64,000 nucleotides of DNA from Citrobacter tructae (GTDB taxonomy: Bacteria > Pseudomonadota > Gammaproteobacteria > Enterobacterales > Enterobacteriaceae). The stretch covers positions 3,348,001 to 3,412,000 of the forward strand of contig NZ_CP038469.1 in NCBI RefSeq assembly GCF_004684345.1, in the 5' to 3' direction. Numbering within the stretch: position 1 is the first letter of the stretch; the number at the start of each line of letters is the position of its first letter. Below the pieces are notes generated by a model. The model had not been told where the DNA came from. It searched no databases and worked only from the letters and a program-made list of their open reading frames with translations. Positions 47,915 to 62,144 of this stretch are shown here, one piece after another. A program made the position numbers and the translations under genes.

Positions 47915-48011
47915 CCCTTCATTTTGATCCCAGCTTATACGGACCAGGATCACCGATCATTCACAGCTAATGATCCTTCACAACGTGTTGATCTTATTCA
48001 GAGGATCGCCC

Positions 48012-48020
48012 TTATCCACA
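48012..48020 (+). promoter_or_regulatory. DnaA box R1
   Basis: TTATCCACA on the plus strand, perfect consensus, next to the unwinding element. It is the high-affinity box from which DnaA extends into the 13-mers. Confidence 0.93.
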
Positions 48021-48033
48021 GAAAGTCGCGATC

Positions 48034-48098
48034 CTAATAAGAGATCACAATAAAACAGATCTCTAAATAAAAAGATCTTCTTTTTAATACCCAGGATC
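48034..48098 (-). promoter_or_regulatory. DNA unwinding element, 13-mers L, M and R
   Basis: On the minus strand: L GATCCTGGGTATT (48086-48098), M GATCTTTTTATTT (48065-48077), R GATCTGTTTTATT (48049-48061), and a further GATCTCTTATTAG (48034-48046). Each begins with GATC. This is where DnaA and RNA polymerase activity first open the duplex and DnaB is loaded. Confidence 0.92.
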
Positions 48099-48187
48099 CA
48101 AGGTCTTTCTCGATCGACTAAAGTTGAGTAGAATCCACGGCCCGGGCTTCAATCCATTTTCACACCGCGTTATGCGAGGCAATTACC

Positions 48188-50077
48188 ATGTTTTATCAGG
48201 ATCCTTTTGACGTCATCATCATTGGCGGGGGTCATGCAGGCACCGAGGCCGCGATGGCCGCGGCGCGAATGGGTCAACAGACCCTGCTGTTGACACACAA
48301 TATCGACACTCTGGGGCAAATGAGCTGCAACCCGGCAATCGGCGGTATTGGGAAAGGACATCTGGTAAAAGAAGTGGACGCGCTAGGTGGGTTGATGGCC
48401 AAAGCGATCGACCACGCAGGTATTCAGTTTAGGATACTAAACGCGAGCAAAGGACCGGCGGTGCGCGCCACCCGTGCTCAGGCAGATCGTGTGCTGTATC
48501 GACAGGCCGTACGCACCGCACTGGAGAATCAGCCAAACCTGATGATCTTCCAGCAGGCGGTTGAAGATCTGATTGTGGAAAACGATCGTGTTGTCGGTGC
48601 AGTGACCCAAATGGGTCTGAAGTTCCGTGCCAAAGCGGTAGTCTTAACCGTAGGGACTTTCCTCGATGGTAAAATTCATATCGGTCTGGACAACTACAGC
48701 GGTGGTCGTGCGGGCGATCCGCCTTCTATTCCACTGTCGCGCCGTCTGCGTGAACTGCCACTGCGCGTCAGCCGCCTGAAAACAGGTACACCGCCACGTA
48801 TTGATGCGCGCACTATCGATTTCAGCGTACTCGGTCAGCAAAACAGCGATAACCCAATGCCGGTCTTCTCGTTTCTTGGCAATGCCTCGCAACATCCGCG
48901 TCAGATGCCGTGCTATATCACGCATACCAACGAGAAAACCCATGACGTGATCCGTAATAATCTCGATCGGAGCCCGATGTATGCAGGCGTGATCGAAGGT
49001 ATCGGCCCACGCTACTGTCCGTCGATCGAAGACAAAGTGATGCGCTTTGCCGACAGGAACCAACATCAGATCTTCCTCGAGCCGGAAGGACTAACCTCCA
49101 ACGAGATTTACCCGAACGGCATCTCCACCAGCCTGCCGTTCGATGTGCAGATGCAAATTGTCCGCTCAATGGAGGGGATGGAAAACGCTCGGATCGTTCG
49201 TCCTGGCTACGCGATTGAGTATGATTTCTTCGATCCGCGCGACCTGAAACCTACCCTGGAAAGCAAATTTATTCAGGGTCTGTTCTTTGCCGGGCAAATC
49301 AACGGTACAACTGGCTATGAAGAAGCCGCCGCGCAAGGTCTGCTGGCGGGTCTTAATGCTGCTCGCCTGTCAGCCGACAAAGAAGGCTGGGCGCCAGCGC
49401 GTTCTCAGGCTTACCTTGGTGTGCTGGTAGACGATCTCTGTACGCTGGGCACCAAAGAACCGTACCGTATGTTTACCTCGCGAGCGGAATACCGTTTGAT
49501 GCTGCGTGAAGACAATGCCGATCTCCGTCTGACCGAAAAGGGACGCGAATTGGGTCTGGTAGACGATGAACGCTGGGCGCGCTTCAATGAAAAACTCGAG
49601 CGCATTGAACAAGAACGTCAGCGCCTGAAATCGACCTGGGTGAACCCGTTAGCTGAGACAGCTGCCGAAGTGAACGCTTACCTGGCGACACCACTGTCAC
49701 GTGAAGCCAGCGGTGAAGATCTGTTGCGTCGCCCGGACGTAACCTACGCACAGCTGACGTCTCTGTCTGCATTTGCGCCAGGTCTTGACGATGCTCAGGC
49801 CGCAGAACAGGTTGAGATTCAGGTTAAGTACGAGGGCTATATCGCCCGACAGCAGGAAGAAATTGAAAGGCACCTGCGTAATGAAAACACCCTGTTGCCT
49901 GCGACCCTGGATTATCGTCAGGTCTCCGGCTTGTCGAATGAAGTTATTGCCAAACTGAACGATCACAAACCCGTGTCAATCGGTCAGGCATCGCGTATTT
50001 CTGGCGTAACACCTGCTGCCATCTCCATTTTGCTGGTATGGCTGAAAAAACAAGGTATGCTGCGGCGCAGCGCTTAA
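48188..50077 (+). CDS. mnmG: tRNA uridine-5-carboxymethylaminomethyl modification enzyme MnmG (GidA)
   Basis: 629 residues. FAD-binding partner of MnmE that installs cmnm5 at the wobble U34 of several tRNAs. The FAD dinucleotide motif [12 protein letters not shown] is at 11-22. The conserved [13 protein letters not shown] is near 200, followed by the C-terminal helical domain that binds tRNA and MnmE. Transcription runs away from oriC and is known to stimulate initiation. Confidence 0.97.
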   Translation: MFYQDPFDVIIIGGGHAGTEAAMAAARMGQQTLLLTHNIDTLGQMSCNPAIGGIGKGHLVKEVDALGGLMAKAIDHAGIQFRILNASKGPAVRATRAQADRVLYRQAVRTALENQPNLMIFQQAVEDLIVENDRVVGAVTQMGLKFRAKAVVLTVGTFLDGKIHIGLDNYSGGRAGDPPSIPLSRRLRELPLRVSRLKTGTPPRIDARTIDFSVLGQQNSDNPMPVFSFLGNASQHPRQMPCYITHTNEKTHDVIRNNLDRSPMYAGVIEGIGPRYCPSIEDKVMRFADRNQHQIFLEPEGLTSNEIYPNGISTSLPFDVQMQIVRSMEGMENARIVRPGYAIEYDFFDPRDLKPTLESKFIQGLFFAGQINGTTGYEEAAAQGLLAGLNAARLSADKEGWAPARSQAYLGVLVDDLCTLGTKEPYRMFTSRAEYRLMLREDNADLRLTEKGRELGLVDDERWARFNEKLERIEQERQRLKSTWVNPLAETAAEVNAYLATPLSREASGEDLLRRPDVTYAQLTSLSAFAPGLDDAQAAEQVEIQVKYEGYIARQQEEIERHLRNENTLLPATLDYRQVSGLSNEVIAKLNDHKPVSIGQASRISGVTPAAISILLVWLKKQGMLRRSA

Positions 50078-50090
50078 TATGTTGAAAAAT

Positions 50091-50164
50091 GCCCGGTGAC
50101 GCTGCGTTTACCGGGCCTACAAATATCTTCTGTAGGTCGGATAGGGCGAAACCGTCATCCGGCA
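50091..50164. repeat. Pair of inverted REP elements (BIME) between mnmG and rsmG
   Basis: GCCCGGTGACGCTG…CCGGGCCTAC (50091-50120) and GTAGGTCGGAT…CATCCGGCA (50132-50164) are two REP units in opposite orientation separated by 11 bases. The frame open upstream of rsmG runs through them, which is why a longer RsmG start is not credible. Confidence 0.8.
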
Positions 50165-50185
50165 GAATTAAAACAGGTAACGACC

Positions 50186-50809
50186 GTGCTCAACAAACTC
50201 TCTCGTCTGCTGGCTGACGCCGGTATTTCTCTTACCGATCACCAGAAAAATCAGTTGATAGCGTATGTCGATATGCTGCACAAATGGAACAAAGCGTACA
50301 ACTTAACGTCGGTGCGGGATCCCAACGATATGCTGGTACGTCACATTCTGGACAGCATTGTCGTTGCGCCTCATCTGCAAGGGGAGCGTTTTATTGACGT
50401 CGGTACTGGCCCTGGCCTGCCGGGTATTCCGCTCTCTATTGTACGTCCTGAAGCGCATTTCACTCTGTTAGACAGTCTGGGGAAACGCGTACGCTTTTTG
50501 CGTCAGGTTCAACACGAACTCAAACTGGAAAATATTACTCCTGTACAAAGCCGGGTTGAGGACTTTCCTTCGGAACCGCCTTTTGATGGCGTGATCAGCC
50601 GTGCTTTTGCCTCGCTGAACGATATGGTGACCTGGTGCCATCATTTGCCCGGCCAGAACGGACGCTTTTATGCGTTAAAAGGGGTGTTACCTGCGGATGA
50701 AATTGCCTCTTTGCCCACTGAATTCAGCGTCGAATCCGTTGAAAAATTACGCGTCCCACAACTGGATGGTGAACGTCATTTGGTGGTTATTAAGCCAAAC
50801 AAAATTTAA
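50186..50809 (+). CDS. rsmG: 16S rRNA m7G527 methyltransferase RsmG (GidB)
   Basis: 207 residues from GTG (GTG CTC AAC AAA CTC), the same length as E. coli. SAM-dependent methyltransferase that modifies G527 of 16S rRNA; loss gives low-level streptomycin resistance. The SAM-binding motif is [14 protein letters not shown] (near 74-87). Start chosen by homology to MLNKLSLLL; the longer frame from 50096 is open but encodes the REP pair. It follows mnmG in one operon. Confidence 0.94.
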   Translation: MLNKLSRLLADAGISLTDHQKNQLIAYVDMLHKWNKAYNLTSVRDPNDMLVRHILDSIVVAPHLQGERFIDVGTGPGLPGIPLSIVRPEAHFTLLDSLGKRVRFLRQVQHELKLENITPVQSRVEDFPSEPPFDGVISRAFASLNDMVTWCHHLPGQNGRFYALKGVLPADEIASLPTEFSVESVEKLRVPQLDGERHLVVIKPNKI

Positions 50810-51306
50810 TATTTGTCAAAAAAAATAGAAAAAAAACGGTGCTTCAGGTGTTAAAAAACAGGGGGTATCGTGTGGTCAAATGTTGTTACATTTCACCGGT
50901 GACTTACTGTTTTGCATCATAACTATAACGTAACGTTTTTTGTTAAAAGTGAAACAAGTCAACTGTGAAAATATCAGGCTGCTAAAAATAGAACCTAAGA
51001 ACTACCGATTTGTGTTAATTTTTTATTATAAATGTCAATGAGTGGTTTTTTGGTTGTTAGTCGCTATTTTTAAAAGAGTAACGAGTTTTGGGCTTAAATA
51101 TCAAAAAGATGAAAAGGCACCATTTGCCACGTAATTAAATCATGCGAAGGCGAATATGTTTGATGTGTGATCTGGTGCACGCTTTACCGCCAGTGTTTAC
51201 GCGGTATTTGCAGTTTTGCATGATCGTTCACAGTTTGCCAAAAAGTAATAAATGTGGCCCAGAGAAAAATATTTAAACATTTATTCACTTTTTAGCTACT
51301 TATTGT
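50810..51306. other. AT-rich gap between rsmG and the atp promoter
   Basis: About 500 bases with no credible frame on either strand. It is AT-rich with poly-A/T tracts (50818-50840 and 51005-51080). TACCGC (51185-51190) and GCGGTA (51201-51206) form a hairpin followed by TTTG, a weak terminator candidate for rsmG. E. coli also has a gap of similar size here. No repeat or RNA gene was recognised. Confidence 0.5.
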
Positions 51307-51334
51307 TTGAAATCACGAAGGCGCACCGTATAAT
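51307..51334 (+). promoter_or_regulatory. atp operon promoter
   Basis: -35 TTGAAA (51307-51312), 16 bases, and a perfect -10 TATAAT (51329-51334). The spacer and -10 match the main E. coli atpI promoter. A second candidate downstream has TTGACT (51353-51358) and TTTTAT or TTATAC (near 51376-51383). Confidence 0.75.
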
Positions 51335-51424
51335 TTGTCCGCTTTTTGATGCTTGACTCTAAGCCATAAAGAACGTTTTATACGACACGCGGCATACCTC
51401 GAAGGGAGCAGGAGTAAAAACGTG

Positions 51425-52628
<1,204 letters not shown>

Positions 52629-52656
52629 TTTACCAACACTACTACGTTTTAACTGA

Positions 52657-52925
<269 letters not shown>

Positions 52926-52973
52926 TGAATTAAGAGCAATATCAGAACGTTAACTAGATAGAGGCATTGTGCT

Positions 52974-53444
52974 GTGAATCTTAACGCAACAATCCTCGGC
53001 CAGGCCATCGCGTTTGTCCTGTTCGTTCTGTTCTGCATGAAGTACGTATGGCCGCCATTAATGGCAGCCATCGAAAAACGTCAGAAAGAAATTGCTGACG
53101 GTCTTGCTTCTGCGGAACGAGCACATAAGGATCTTGACCTTGCAAAGGCCAGCGCGACCGACCAGCTGAAAAAAGCGAAGGCGGAAGCTCAGGTAATCAT
53201 CGAGCAGGCGAACAAACGTCGCGCTCAGATCCTGGACGAAGCCAAAACTGAAGCAGAGCAGGAACGTACTAAAATCGTGGCACAGGCGCAGGCGGAAATT
53301 GACGCCGAGCGTAAACGTGCTCGCGAAGAACTGCGTAAGCAAGTCGCTATCCTGGCTGTTGCTGGCGCCGAGAAGATCATCGAACGTTCCGTGGATGAAG
53401 CTGCTAACAGCGACATCGTGGACAAACTTGTCGCTGAACTGTAA
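52974..53444 (+). CDS. atpF: ATP synthase Fo subunit b
   Basis: 156 residues from GTG, (M)[17 protein letters not shown]. One N-terminal membrane helix (about 4-26) and a long charged coiled coil (30-140) that as a dimer forms the peripheral stalk joining Fo to subunit delta. Same start as E. coli. Confidence 0.98.
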   Translation: MNLNATILGQAIAFVLFVLFCMKYVWPPLMAAIEKRQKEIADGLASAERAHKDLDLAKASATDQLKKAKAEAQVIIEQANKRRAQILDEAKTEAEQERTKIVAQAQAEIDAERKRAREELRKQVAILAVAGAEKIIERSVDEAANSDIVDKLVAEL

Positions 53445-53458
53445 GGAGGGAGGGGCTG

Positions 53459-53992
53459 ATGTCTGAATTTATTACGGTAGCTCGCCCCTACGCCAAAGCA
53501 GCTTTTGACTTTGCCGTTGAACACCAAAGCATCGACCGTTGGCAGGATATGTTGACGTTTGCCGCTGAGGTGACGAAAAACGAACAAATGGCAGAGCTTC
53601 TCTCTGGCGCGCTGGCGCCGGAAACGCTCGCTGAGTCGTTTATCGCCGTCTGCGGTGAGCAGCTGGACGAAAGCGGCCAAAACCTGATTAAGGTAATGGC
53701 TGAAAATAACCGTCTGAATGCGCTCCCGGATGTTCTTGAGCAGTTTATTCACCTGCGTGCAGCCAGTGAGGCTATCTCTGAGGTAGAAGTCACTTCTGCC
53801 AATGCACTGAGTGATGAGCAGCTTAAGAAGATTAGCGCAGCGATGGAAAAACGTCTGTCACGCAAAGTGAAGCTGAATTGCAAAATCGATAAGTCTGTAA
53901 TGGCAGGCGTAATCATCCGTGCGGGTGATATGGTCATTGATGGCAGCGTACGCGGCCGTCTTGAGCGCCTTGCAGACGTCTTGCAGTCTTAA
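53459..53992 (+). CDS. atpH: ATP synthase F1 subunit delta
   Basis: 177 residues. Joins the b2 stalk to the alpha3beta3 head. Typical N-terminal helical bundle ([20 protein letters not shown]) and the C-terminal conserved [14 protein letters not shown] segment (here [17 protein letters not shown], about 147-163). It lies 14 bases after atpF. Confidence 0.98.
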   Translation: MSEFITVARPYAKAAFDFAVEHQSIDRWQDMLTFAAEVTKNEQMAELLSGALAPETLAESFIAVCGEQLDESGQNLIKVMAENNRLNALPDVLEQFIHLRAASEAISEVEVTSANALSDEQLKKISAAMEKRLSRKVKLNCKIDKSVMAGVIIRAGDMVIDGSVRGRLERLADVLQS

Positions 53993-54004
53993 GGGGACTG
54001 GAGC

Positions 54005-55546
54005 ATGCAACTGAATTCCACCGAAATCAGCGAACTGATCAAGCAGCGCATTGCTCAGTTCAGTGTTGTGAGCGAAGCTCATAACGAAGGTACTATTGTT
54101 TCTGTAAGTGACGGTGTTATCCGCATCCACGGCCTTGCCGATTGTATGCAGGGTGAGATGATTTCCCTGCCGGGTAACCGTTACGCTATCGCACTGAACC
54201 TGGAGCGCGACTCCGTAGGTGCAGTTGTGATGGGTCCATACGCTGACCTCGCCGAAGGCATGAAGGTTAAGTGTACGGGTCGTATCCTTGAAGTTCCGGT
54301 AGGCCGTGGCCTGCTGGGTCGTGTGGTGAACACTCTGGGTTCCCCAATCGACGGTAAAGGTCCGGTTGATAACGATGGCTTCTCGCCAATCGAAGTTATC
54401 GCCCCGGGCGTAATCGAACGTCAGTCCGTCGATCAGCCAGTGCAGACCGGTTATAAATCTGTTGATGCCATGATCCCTATCGGACGTGGCCAGCGTGAGT
54501 TGATCATCGGTGACCGTCAGACCGGTAAAACCGCGATGGCAATTGATGCGATCATCAACCAGCGTGACTCCGGTATCAAATGCGTGTACGTGGCTATCGG
54601 CCAGAAAGCGTCCACCATTTCTAACGTGGTTCGTAAACTGGAAGAGCACGGCGCATTGTCCAACACCATCGTTGTTGTGGCTACCGCGTCTGAATCCGCT
54701 GCACTGCAATACCTGGCACCGTATGCCGGTTGCGCAATGGGCGAATACTTCCGTGACCGCGGTGAAGATGCACTGATCGTTTACGATGACCTGTCCAAAC
54801 AGGCTGTTGCTTACCGTCAGGTTTCCCTGCTGCTCCGTCGTCCGCCAGGACGTGAAGCATTCCCGGGCGACGTATTTTACCTCCACTCCCGTCTGCTGGA
54901 GCGCGCATCCCGTGTTAACGCGGAATACGTTGAGAAGTTCACCAATGGTGAAGTGAAAGGTAAAACCGGCTCCCTGACCGCTCTGCCGATTATCGAAACC
55001 CAGGCGGGTGACGTTTCTGCGTTCGTTCCGACCAACGTAATCTCCATTACCGATGGTCAGATCTTCCTGGAAACCAACCTGTTTAACTCCGGTATTCGTC
55101 CGGCAGTTAACCCGGGTATCTCCGTATCTCGTGTAGGTGGTGCAGCGCAGACCAAGATCATCAAGAAACTGTCCGGTGGTATTCGTACCGCACTGGCGCA
55201 GTATCGTGAACTGGCCGCGTTTTCTCAGTTCGCTTCCGACCTGGATGAAGCTACACGTAAGCAGCTGAGCCACGGTCAGAAAGTAACTGAACTGCTGAAG
55301 CAGAAACAGTATGCCCCAATGTCTGTTGCACAACAGGGTGTGGTGCTGTTTGCGGCTGAACGCGGTTACCTCGAAGATGTGGAACTGGCGAAGATCGGTA
55401 GTTTCGAAGCTGCTCTGCTGGCTTACGTCGACCGTGACCACGCTCCGCTGATGCAAGAGATTAACCAGTCCGGTGGCTATAACGATGAAATCGAAGGTAA
55501 GCTGAAAGCTATCCTCGATTCCTTCAAAGCAACCCAGTCCTGGTAA
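54005..55546 (+). CDS. atpA: ATP synthase F1 subunit alpha
   Basis: 513 residues, apparently near-identical to E. coli. Non-catalytic nucleotide-binding subunit with P-loop GDRQTGKT (169-176) and the arginine finger in the VSRVGGAAQ region (R376). Three copies alternate with beta. A long antisense open frame covers this gene and is a shadow. Confidence 0.99.
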   Translation: MQLNSTEISELIKQRIAQFSVVSEAHNEGTIVSVSDGVIRIHGLADCMQGEMISLPGNRYAIALNLERDSVGAVVMGPYADLAEGMKVKCTGRILEVPVGRGLLGRVVNTLGSPIDGKGPVDNDGFSPIEVIAPGVIERQSVDQPVQTGYKSVDAMIPIGRGQRELIIGDRQTGKTAMAIDAIINQRDSGIKCVYVAIGQKASTISNVVRKLEEHGALSNTIVVVATASESAALQYLAPYAGCAMGEYFRDRGEDALIVYDDLSKQAVAYRQVSLLLRRPPGREAFPGDVFYLHSRLLERASRVNAEYVEKFTNGEVKGKTGSLTALPIIETQAGDVSAFVPTNVISITDGQIFLETNLFNSGIRPAVNPGISVSRVGGAAQTKIIKKLSGGIRTALAQYRELAAFSQFASDLDEATRKQLSHGQKVTELLKQKQYAPMSVAQQGVVLFAAERGYLEDVELAKIGSFEAALLAYVDRDHAPLMQEINQSGGYNDEIEGKLKAILDSFKATQSW

Positions 55547-55596
55547 CGTCTGGCGGTCTGTCTTAGGACGGACCGCAAGGCATTGAGGAGAAGCTC

Positions 55597-57869
<2,273 letters not shown>

Positions 57870-57889
57870 CGCCTTAATCGGAGGGTGAT

Positions 57890-58309
57890 ATGGCAATGAC
57901 TTACCACCTGGACGTCGTCAGCGCAGAGCAACAAATGTTCTCTGGTCTGGTCGAAAAAATCCAGGTAACGGGTAGTGAAGGTGAACTGGGTATTTTCCCG
58001 GGGCACGCACCGCTGCTCACCGCCATTAAGCCTGGTATGATCCGCATCGTTAAACAGTTCGGTCATGAAGAGTTTATCTATCTGTCCGGCGGCATTCTTG
58101 AAGTGCAGCCTGGCAATGTGACCGTACTGGCTGATACCGCGATTCGCGGGCAGGATCTCGATGAAGCGAGAGCCCTGGAAGCGAAACGTAAGGCTGAAGA
58201 GCATATTAAGAGCTCTCATGGTGACGTGGATTACGCTCAGGCATCTGCGGAGCTGGCCAAAGCAATCGCCAAACTGCGCGTTATTGAGTTGACCAAAAAA
58301 GCGATGTAA
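57890..58309 (+). CDS. atpC: ATP synthase F1 subunit epsilon
   Basis: 139 residues. N-terminal beta sandwich ([18 protein letters not shown]) that binds gamma and the c-ring, and a C-terminal two-helix domain that can inhibit ATP hydrolysis. Last gene of the operon, followed by a terminator. Confidence 0.98.
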   Translation: MAMTYHLDVVSAEQQMFSGLVEKIQVTGSEGELGIFPGHAPLLTAIKPGMIRIVKQFGHEEFIYLSGGILEVQPGNVTVLADTAIRGQDLDEARALEAKRKAEEHIKSSHGDVDYAQASAELAKAIAKLRVIELTKKAM

Positions 58310-58326
58310 CACCGGCTTGAAAACAC

Positions 58327-58358
58327 AAAAACCAGTCTGATTTCAGGCTGGTTTTTTT
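58327..58358 (+). terminator. atp operon terminator
   Basis: ACCAGTCTGA (58331-58340) pairs with TCAGGCTGGT (58343-58352) with one wobble, followed by seven T. It lies about 20 bases after the atpC stop. Confidence 0.88.
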
Positions 58359-58376
58359 ATCTTCGTTCTTTCCCCT

Positions 58377-58395
58377 TAAGACCAAATTGGTCTTA
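58377..58395. promoter_or_regulatory. Unexplained 19-bp palindrome between atpC and glmU
   Basis: TAAGACCAA-A-TTGGTCTTA is a perfect 9+1+9 inverted repeat. The loop of one base makes it a poor RNA hairpin but a good protein-binding site. It lies 18 bases after the atp terminator and about 290 bases upstream of glmU. It does not look like the NagC sites known upstream of E. coli glmU, nor like PdhR sites, whose arms have the opposite order. Confidence 0.6.
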
Positions 58396-58686
58396 TCCGC
58401 TTTTCGACATCTACTGAATCACATAAATATAATCGCGCTTTATTGATTCAATTCTTTATTCATGCGGCAAAAAAATAGCAAAAACATTAACCTAAGGCTT
58501 TAATAAGAGCAGTCTTCTGTTTTTGTGGGGACAAAAGGCGCATATATAGACGAAAATAGTGGATTAAACGATAGGTATTTTCCCCTATTGAACGTTTTAT
58601 CTTCGGCCCATTTCACGATGAAAAAAATGTAGTATTTTCAATGTGAAACGGTATAAATTCGTTCTTAAATTACAGTCAGGACGTGT
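58396..58686. other. glmU upstream region
   Basis: About 290 bases without a gene, AT-rich. In E. coli the glmUS promoters and NagC sites lie in this interval. I see AT-rich stretches such as TTATTCATGCGGC near 58456 but no unambiguous promoter. Immediately before glmU the sequence is CAGTCAGGACGTGT. Confidence 0.4.
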
Positions 58687-60057
58687 ATGTTGAATAGTGC
58701 TATGAGCGTCGTGATCCTTGCCGCAGGCAAAGGTACACGTATGTATTCCGATCTTCCTAAAGTGCTGCACACCCTCGCGGGAAAATCGATGGTCCAGCAT
58801 GTCATTGATGCTGCTAATGAATTAGGCGCAACCCACGTACATCTGGTCTACGGACACGGTGGTGATTTGCTCAAGCAGACGCTGAAAGATGGCAACCTGA
58901 ACTGGGTTCTGCAAGCAGAGCAGTTAGGTACTGGTCATGCTATGCAGCAGGCGGCGCCATTCTTTGGTGATGACGAAGACATTTTAATGCTTTATGGCGA
59001 TGTTCCGCTCATCTCCACCGACACTTTGCAGCGCCTGCGGGATGCAAAACCGCAGGGCGGCATCGGTTTGTTAACGGTGAATCTGGACGACCCAACCGGC
59101 TACGGGCGTATTACGCGTGAAAACGGCAACATCACCGGCATCGTCGAGCACAAAGATGCTACTGACGAGCAGCGCCAGATCCAGGAAATCAACACCGGCA
59201 TCCTGATTGCCAACGGCGCTGACATGAAACGCTGGCTGGCAAAACTCACCAATAATAATGCTCAGGGTGAATACTACATCACCGATATCATTGCGATGGC
59301 ATATCATGAAGGACGTGAGATTGCGGCGGTGCATCCGGCACGTATTAGCGAAACGGAAGGGGTGAATAACCGTCTTCAACTTTCCCGTCTGGAGCGCGTT
59401 TATCAGTCTGAGCAGGCAGAAAAACTGCTGCTGGCTGGTGTAATGTTGCGCGATCCGGCACGTTTTGATCTACGCGGTACGCTTATTCACGGGCGCGATG
59501 TTGAAATTGATACTAACGTTATCATTGAAGGTAACGTGACCCTCGGTGATCGCGTCAAGATTGGTGCTGGCTGCATCATCAAAAATAGCGTGATTGGTGA
59601 TGACTGTGAGGTTAGCCCGTACAGCGTAGTGGAAGACGCACGCCTGGACGCGGCATGTACTATCGGTCCGTTTGCGCGTTTACGCCCGGGAGCTGAGCTG
59701 CTGGAAGGTGCACACGTGGGTAACTTCGTCGAAATGAAAAAAGCGCGCCTGGGTAAAGGCTCTAAAGCCGGTCATCTGACGTACCTTGGCGATGCAGAAG
59801 TTGGCGATAACGTGAACATCGGTGCGGGAACGATTACCTGCAACTACGATGGTGCCAATAAGTTTAAAACCATTATTGGTGACGATGTGTTTGTCGGTTC
59901 CGATACTCAGCTGGTGGCTCCTGTTACCGTGGGCAAAGGCGCTACCATTGCCGCCGGGACCACCGTAACGCGTAATGTCGCCGATAACGAACTGGTATTA
60001 AGCCGTGTACCGCAGGTCCATAAGCAGGGCTGGCAGCGTCCGGTGAAGAAGAAGTAA
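58687..60057 (+). CDS. glmU: Bifunctional GlcN-1-P acetyltransferase / GlcNAc-1-P uridyltransferase
   Basis: 456 residues. N-terminal nucleotidyltransferase domain with [15 protein letters not shown] (about 11-25) and C-terminal left-handed beta helix of hexapeptide repeats (about 250-437) for the acetyl transfer. Makes UDP-GlcNAc for peptidoglycan, LPS and common antigen. The C terminus GWQRPVKKK is complete; the segment [17 protein letters not shown] differs from K-12. Confidence 0.97.
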   Translation: MLNSAMSVVILAAGKGTRMYSDLPKVLHTLAGKSMVQHVIDAANELGATHVHLVYGHGGDLLKQTLKDGNLNWVLQAEQLGTGHAMQQAAPFFGDDEDILMLYGDVPLISTDTLQRLRDAKPQGGIGLLTVNLDDPTGYGRITRENGNITGIVEHKDATDEQRQIQEINTGILIANGADMKRWLAKLTNNNAQGEYYITDIIAMAYHEGREIAAVHPARISETEGVNNRLQLSRLERVYQSEQAEKLLLAGVMLRDPARFDLRGTLIHGRDVEIDTNVIIEGNVTLGDRVKIGAGCIIKNSVIGDDCEVSPYSVVEDARLDAACTIGPFARLRPGAELLEGAHVGNFVEMKKARLGKGSKAGHLTYLGDAEVGDNVNIGAGTITCNYDGANKFKTIIGDDVFVGSDTQLVAPVTVGKGATIAAGTTVTRNVADNELVLSRVPQVHKQGWQRPVKKK

Positions 60058-60066
60058 TCAATTTTT

Positions 60067-60094
60067 GTCGGATGGCGCTAGCGTTCATCCGGCA
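60067..60094. repeat. REP element after glmU
   Basis: GTCGGATGGCGCTAGCG followed by TTCATCCGGCA forms a single REP-type stem-loop (GGATG/CATCC) nine bases after the glmU stop codon. It may protect the glmU message end after the RNase E cut that separates glmU from glmS. Confidence 0.75.
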
Positions 60095-60314
60095 GATATG
60101 GGCTGAGGAGGTAAATATATATCTCCCACCCAACGCAGTACCTATAAAAATAACCCCACTCTCTACAAGGCTCGGGGCGCCCGGAATACGGGTATTACCC
60201 AAAGTATTTCGCGCTGTAGCAAGCGTAACCAACGTAGCTACGGAGTGAAAGACGAAGGGGAAACAGGTTGACCGACAACGACAGGCATAATGCCTAAATT
60301 CGGAATCAAATAAT
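60095..60314 (+). promoter_or_regulatory. glmU-glmS intercistronic leader (GlmZ target region)
   Basis: In E. coli the sRNA GlmZ pairs with this leader, opens an inhibitory structure over the glmS start and so raises GlmS when GlcN6P is low. Visible here: GGCATAATGCC (60283-60293), a short palindrome just upstream of the start, and, further up, CCCG (60180-60183) able to pair with CGGG (60189-60192), while the same GGG can pair with CCC at 60198-60200. The GlmZ site itself was not verified base by base. Confidence 0.5.
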
Positions 60315-62144
60315 ATGTGTGGAATTGTTGGCGCTATCGCGCAGCGTGATGTTGCTGAAATCCTTCTCGAAGGTTTACGTCGTCTGGAATATCGTGGTTA
60401 TGACTCTGCCGGTCTGGCAGTAGTTGATGCTGAAGGCAAAATGACCCGTCTGCGTCGTCTGGGTAAAGTACAGATGCTTACCGCTGCTGCGGAAGAGCAT
60501 CCGTTACATGGCGGCACCGGGATTGCCCACACTCGTTGGGCGACTCACGGCGAACCTTCAGAAGCGAACGCGCATCCGCATGTTTCTGAACACATTGTGG
60601 TGGTGCATAACGGCATCATCGAAAACCATGAACCGTTGCGTGAAATGCTGAAGACTCGGGGTTACACCTTCGTTTCAGAAACTGACACCGAAGTTATTGC
60701 TCACTTGGTGCATTGGGAGCTGGAACAGGGCGGAACCCTGCGTGAAGCGGTGTTGCGGACTATTCCGCAACTGCGTGGTGCATACGGCACGGTGATCATG
60801 GATACCCGTAACCCGGAAACTTTACTGGCGGCGCGTTCTGGTAGCCCGCTGGTGATTGGTCTGGGCATGGGTGAGAACTTTATCGCTTCCGATCAGCTGG
60901 CGCTGCTGCCAGTAACCCGTCGCTTTATCTTCCTGGAAGAAGGCGATATCGCGGAAGTGACGCGTCGTTCAGTCACCATTTTCGATAAGTCTGGTGCGGA
61001 AGTGAAACGTCAGGACATCGAATCCAATCTGCAGTATGACGCTGGCGAAAAAGGTGTCTATCGCCATTACATGCAGAAAGAGATCTATGAACAGCCGAAC
61101 GCGATCAAAAATACGCTGACCGGGCGCATCAGCCACGGTGAGGTGGATTTGAGCGAGCTGGGCCCAAATGCCAACGAGATGCTGTCTAAGGTTGAGCATA
61201 TTCAGATCATCGCCTGTGGTACGTCATACAACTCCGGTATGGTGTCCCGCTACTGGTTTGAATCGCTGGCGGGTATTCCGTGTGATGTGGAAATCGCCTC
61301 CGAATTCCGCTATCGCAAATCAGCCGTGCGTCGCAACAGTCTGATGATCACCCTTTCCCAGTCTGGTGAAACGGCGGATACCCTGGCGGGTCTGCGCTTA
61401 TCAAAAGAGCTGGGTTATCTGGGATCTCTGGCGATTTGTAACGTACCGGGATCTTCGCTGGTGCGTGAATCAGACCTGGCGATGATGACCAACGCCGGGA
61501 CCGAAATCGGCGTGGCTTCCACGAAAGCATTTACCACCCAGCTGACCGTTCTGCTGATGCTGGTGGCGAAACTGTCTCGTCTGAAAGGCCTGGATGCGTC
61601 TATTGAACATGACATCGTTCACGGTCTGCAGGCGCTGCCGAACCGTATTGAGCAGATGCTGTCTCAGGACAAACGCATTGCCGCCCTGGCGGAAGATTTC
61701 TCTGACAAACACCATGCGCTGTTCCTTGGCCGTGGCGATCAGTACCCAATTGCGCTGGAAGGCGCGCTGAAGCTGAAAGAGATCTCTTATATTCACGCGG
61801 AAGCTTACGCTGCTGGCGAACTGAAGCACGGCCCGCTGGCGCTGATTGATGCAGATATGCCGGTTATCGTCGTGGCACCGAACAACGAACTGTTGGAAAA
61901 ACTGAAATCCAACATTGAAGAAGTTCGTGCACGTGGCGGCCAACTGTACGTCTTCGCCGATCAGGATGCTGGCTTCACCAGTAATGAAAACATGCACATC
62001 ATCGAGATGCCGCATGTGGAAGAGGTGATTGCACCAATCTTCTATACCGTTCCGCTGCAATTGCTGGCGTATCATGTGGCGCTGATTAAAGGCACCGATG
62101 TGGATCAGCCGCGTAACCTGGCGAAGTCGGTTACTGTAGAGTAA
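60315..62144 (+). CDS. glmS: Glutamine-fructose-6-phosphate aminotransferase (isomerising)
   Basis: 609 residues. Makes glucosamine-6-phosphate from fructose-6-P and glutamine, the entry to amino-sugar synthesis. Cys2, exposed after removal of Met, is the N-terminal nucleophile of the glutaminase domain ([12 protein letters not shown]). Two SIS domains follow (about 285-605) with CGTSYNSG and [10 protein letters not shown], and the C terminus ends NLAKSVTVE. The last codons form the Tn7 target. Confidence 0.98.
   Translation: MCGIVGAIAQRDVAEILLEGLRRLEYRGYDSAGLAVVDAEGKMTRLRRLGKVQMLTAAAEEHPLHGGTGIAHTRWATHGEPSEANAHPHVSEHIVVVHNGIIENHEPLREMLKTRGYTFVSETDTEVIAHLVHWELEQGGTLREAVLRTIPQLRGAYGTVIMDTRNPETLLAARSGSPLVIGLGMGENFIASDQLALLPVTRRFIFLEEGDIAEVTRRSVTIFDKSGAEVKRQDIESNLQYDAGEKGVYRHYMQKEIYEQPNAIKNTLTGRISHGEVDLSELGPNANEMLSKVEHIQIIACGTSYNSGMVSRYWFESLAGIPCDVEIASEFRYRKSAVRRNSLMITLSQSGETADTLAGLRLSKELGYLGSLAICNVPGSSLVRESDLAMMTNAGTEIGVASTKAFTTQLTVLLMLVAKLSRLKGLDASIEHDIVHGLQALPNRIEQMLSQDKRIAALAEDFSDKHHALFLGRGDQYPIALEGALKLKEISYIHAEAYAAGELKHGPLALIDADMPVIVVAPNNELLEKLKSNIEEVRARGGQLYVFADQDAGFTSNENMHIIEMPHVEEVIAPIFYTVPLQLLAYHVALIKGTDVDQPRNLAKSVTVE

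Larger units (their letters stand above)
47816..48125. other. oriC: Chromosomal replication origin oriC
   Basis: The interval between mioC and mnmG carries all oriC parts in the E. coli order, read on the minus strand: AT-rich 13-mers L, M, R, then DnaA boxes R1, R2, R3 and R4. There are 15 GATC sites between 47817 and 48115, far above chance, for Dam methylation and SeqA sequestration. Boxes R1, R2 and R4 and the 13-mers are conserved; the bases between R1 and the next GATC differ from E. coli. The origin is flanked by mioC and mnmG as in other enterics. Confidence 0.97.

Noticed and set aside
50096..50185. N-terminal extension of RsmG by 30 residues
   Set aside because: It would translate the REP pair; the family starts at the GTG at 50186.
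50810..51306. Possible small RNA gene in the rsmG-atpI gap
   Set aside because: Only one weak hairpin (51185-51206) and AT tracts are visible, with no convincing promoter and terminator pair.
53858..55456. A 532-codon antisense open frame across atpA
   Set aside because: It is an artefact of biased codon use in a highly expressed gene; atpA on the plus strand is near-identical to E. coli and the antisense product has no recognisable motif.
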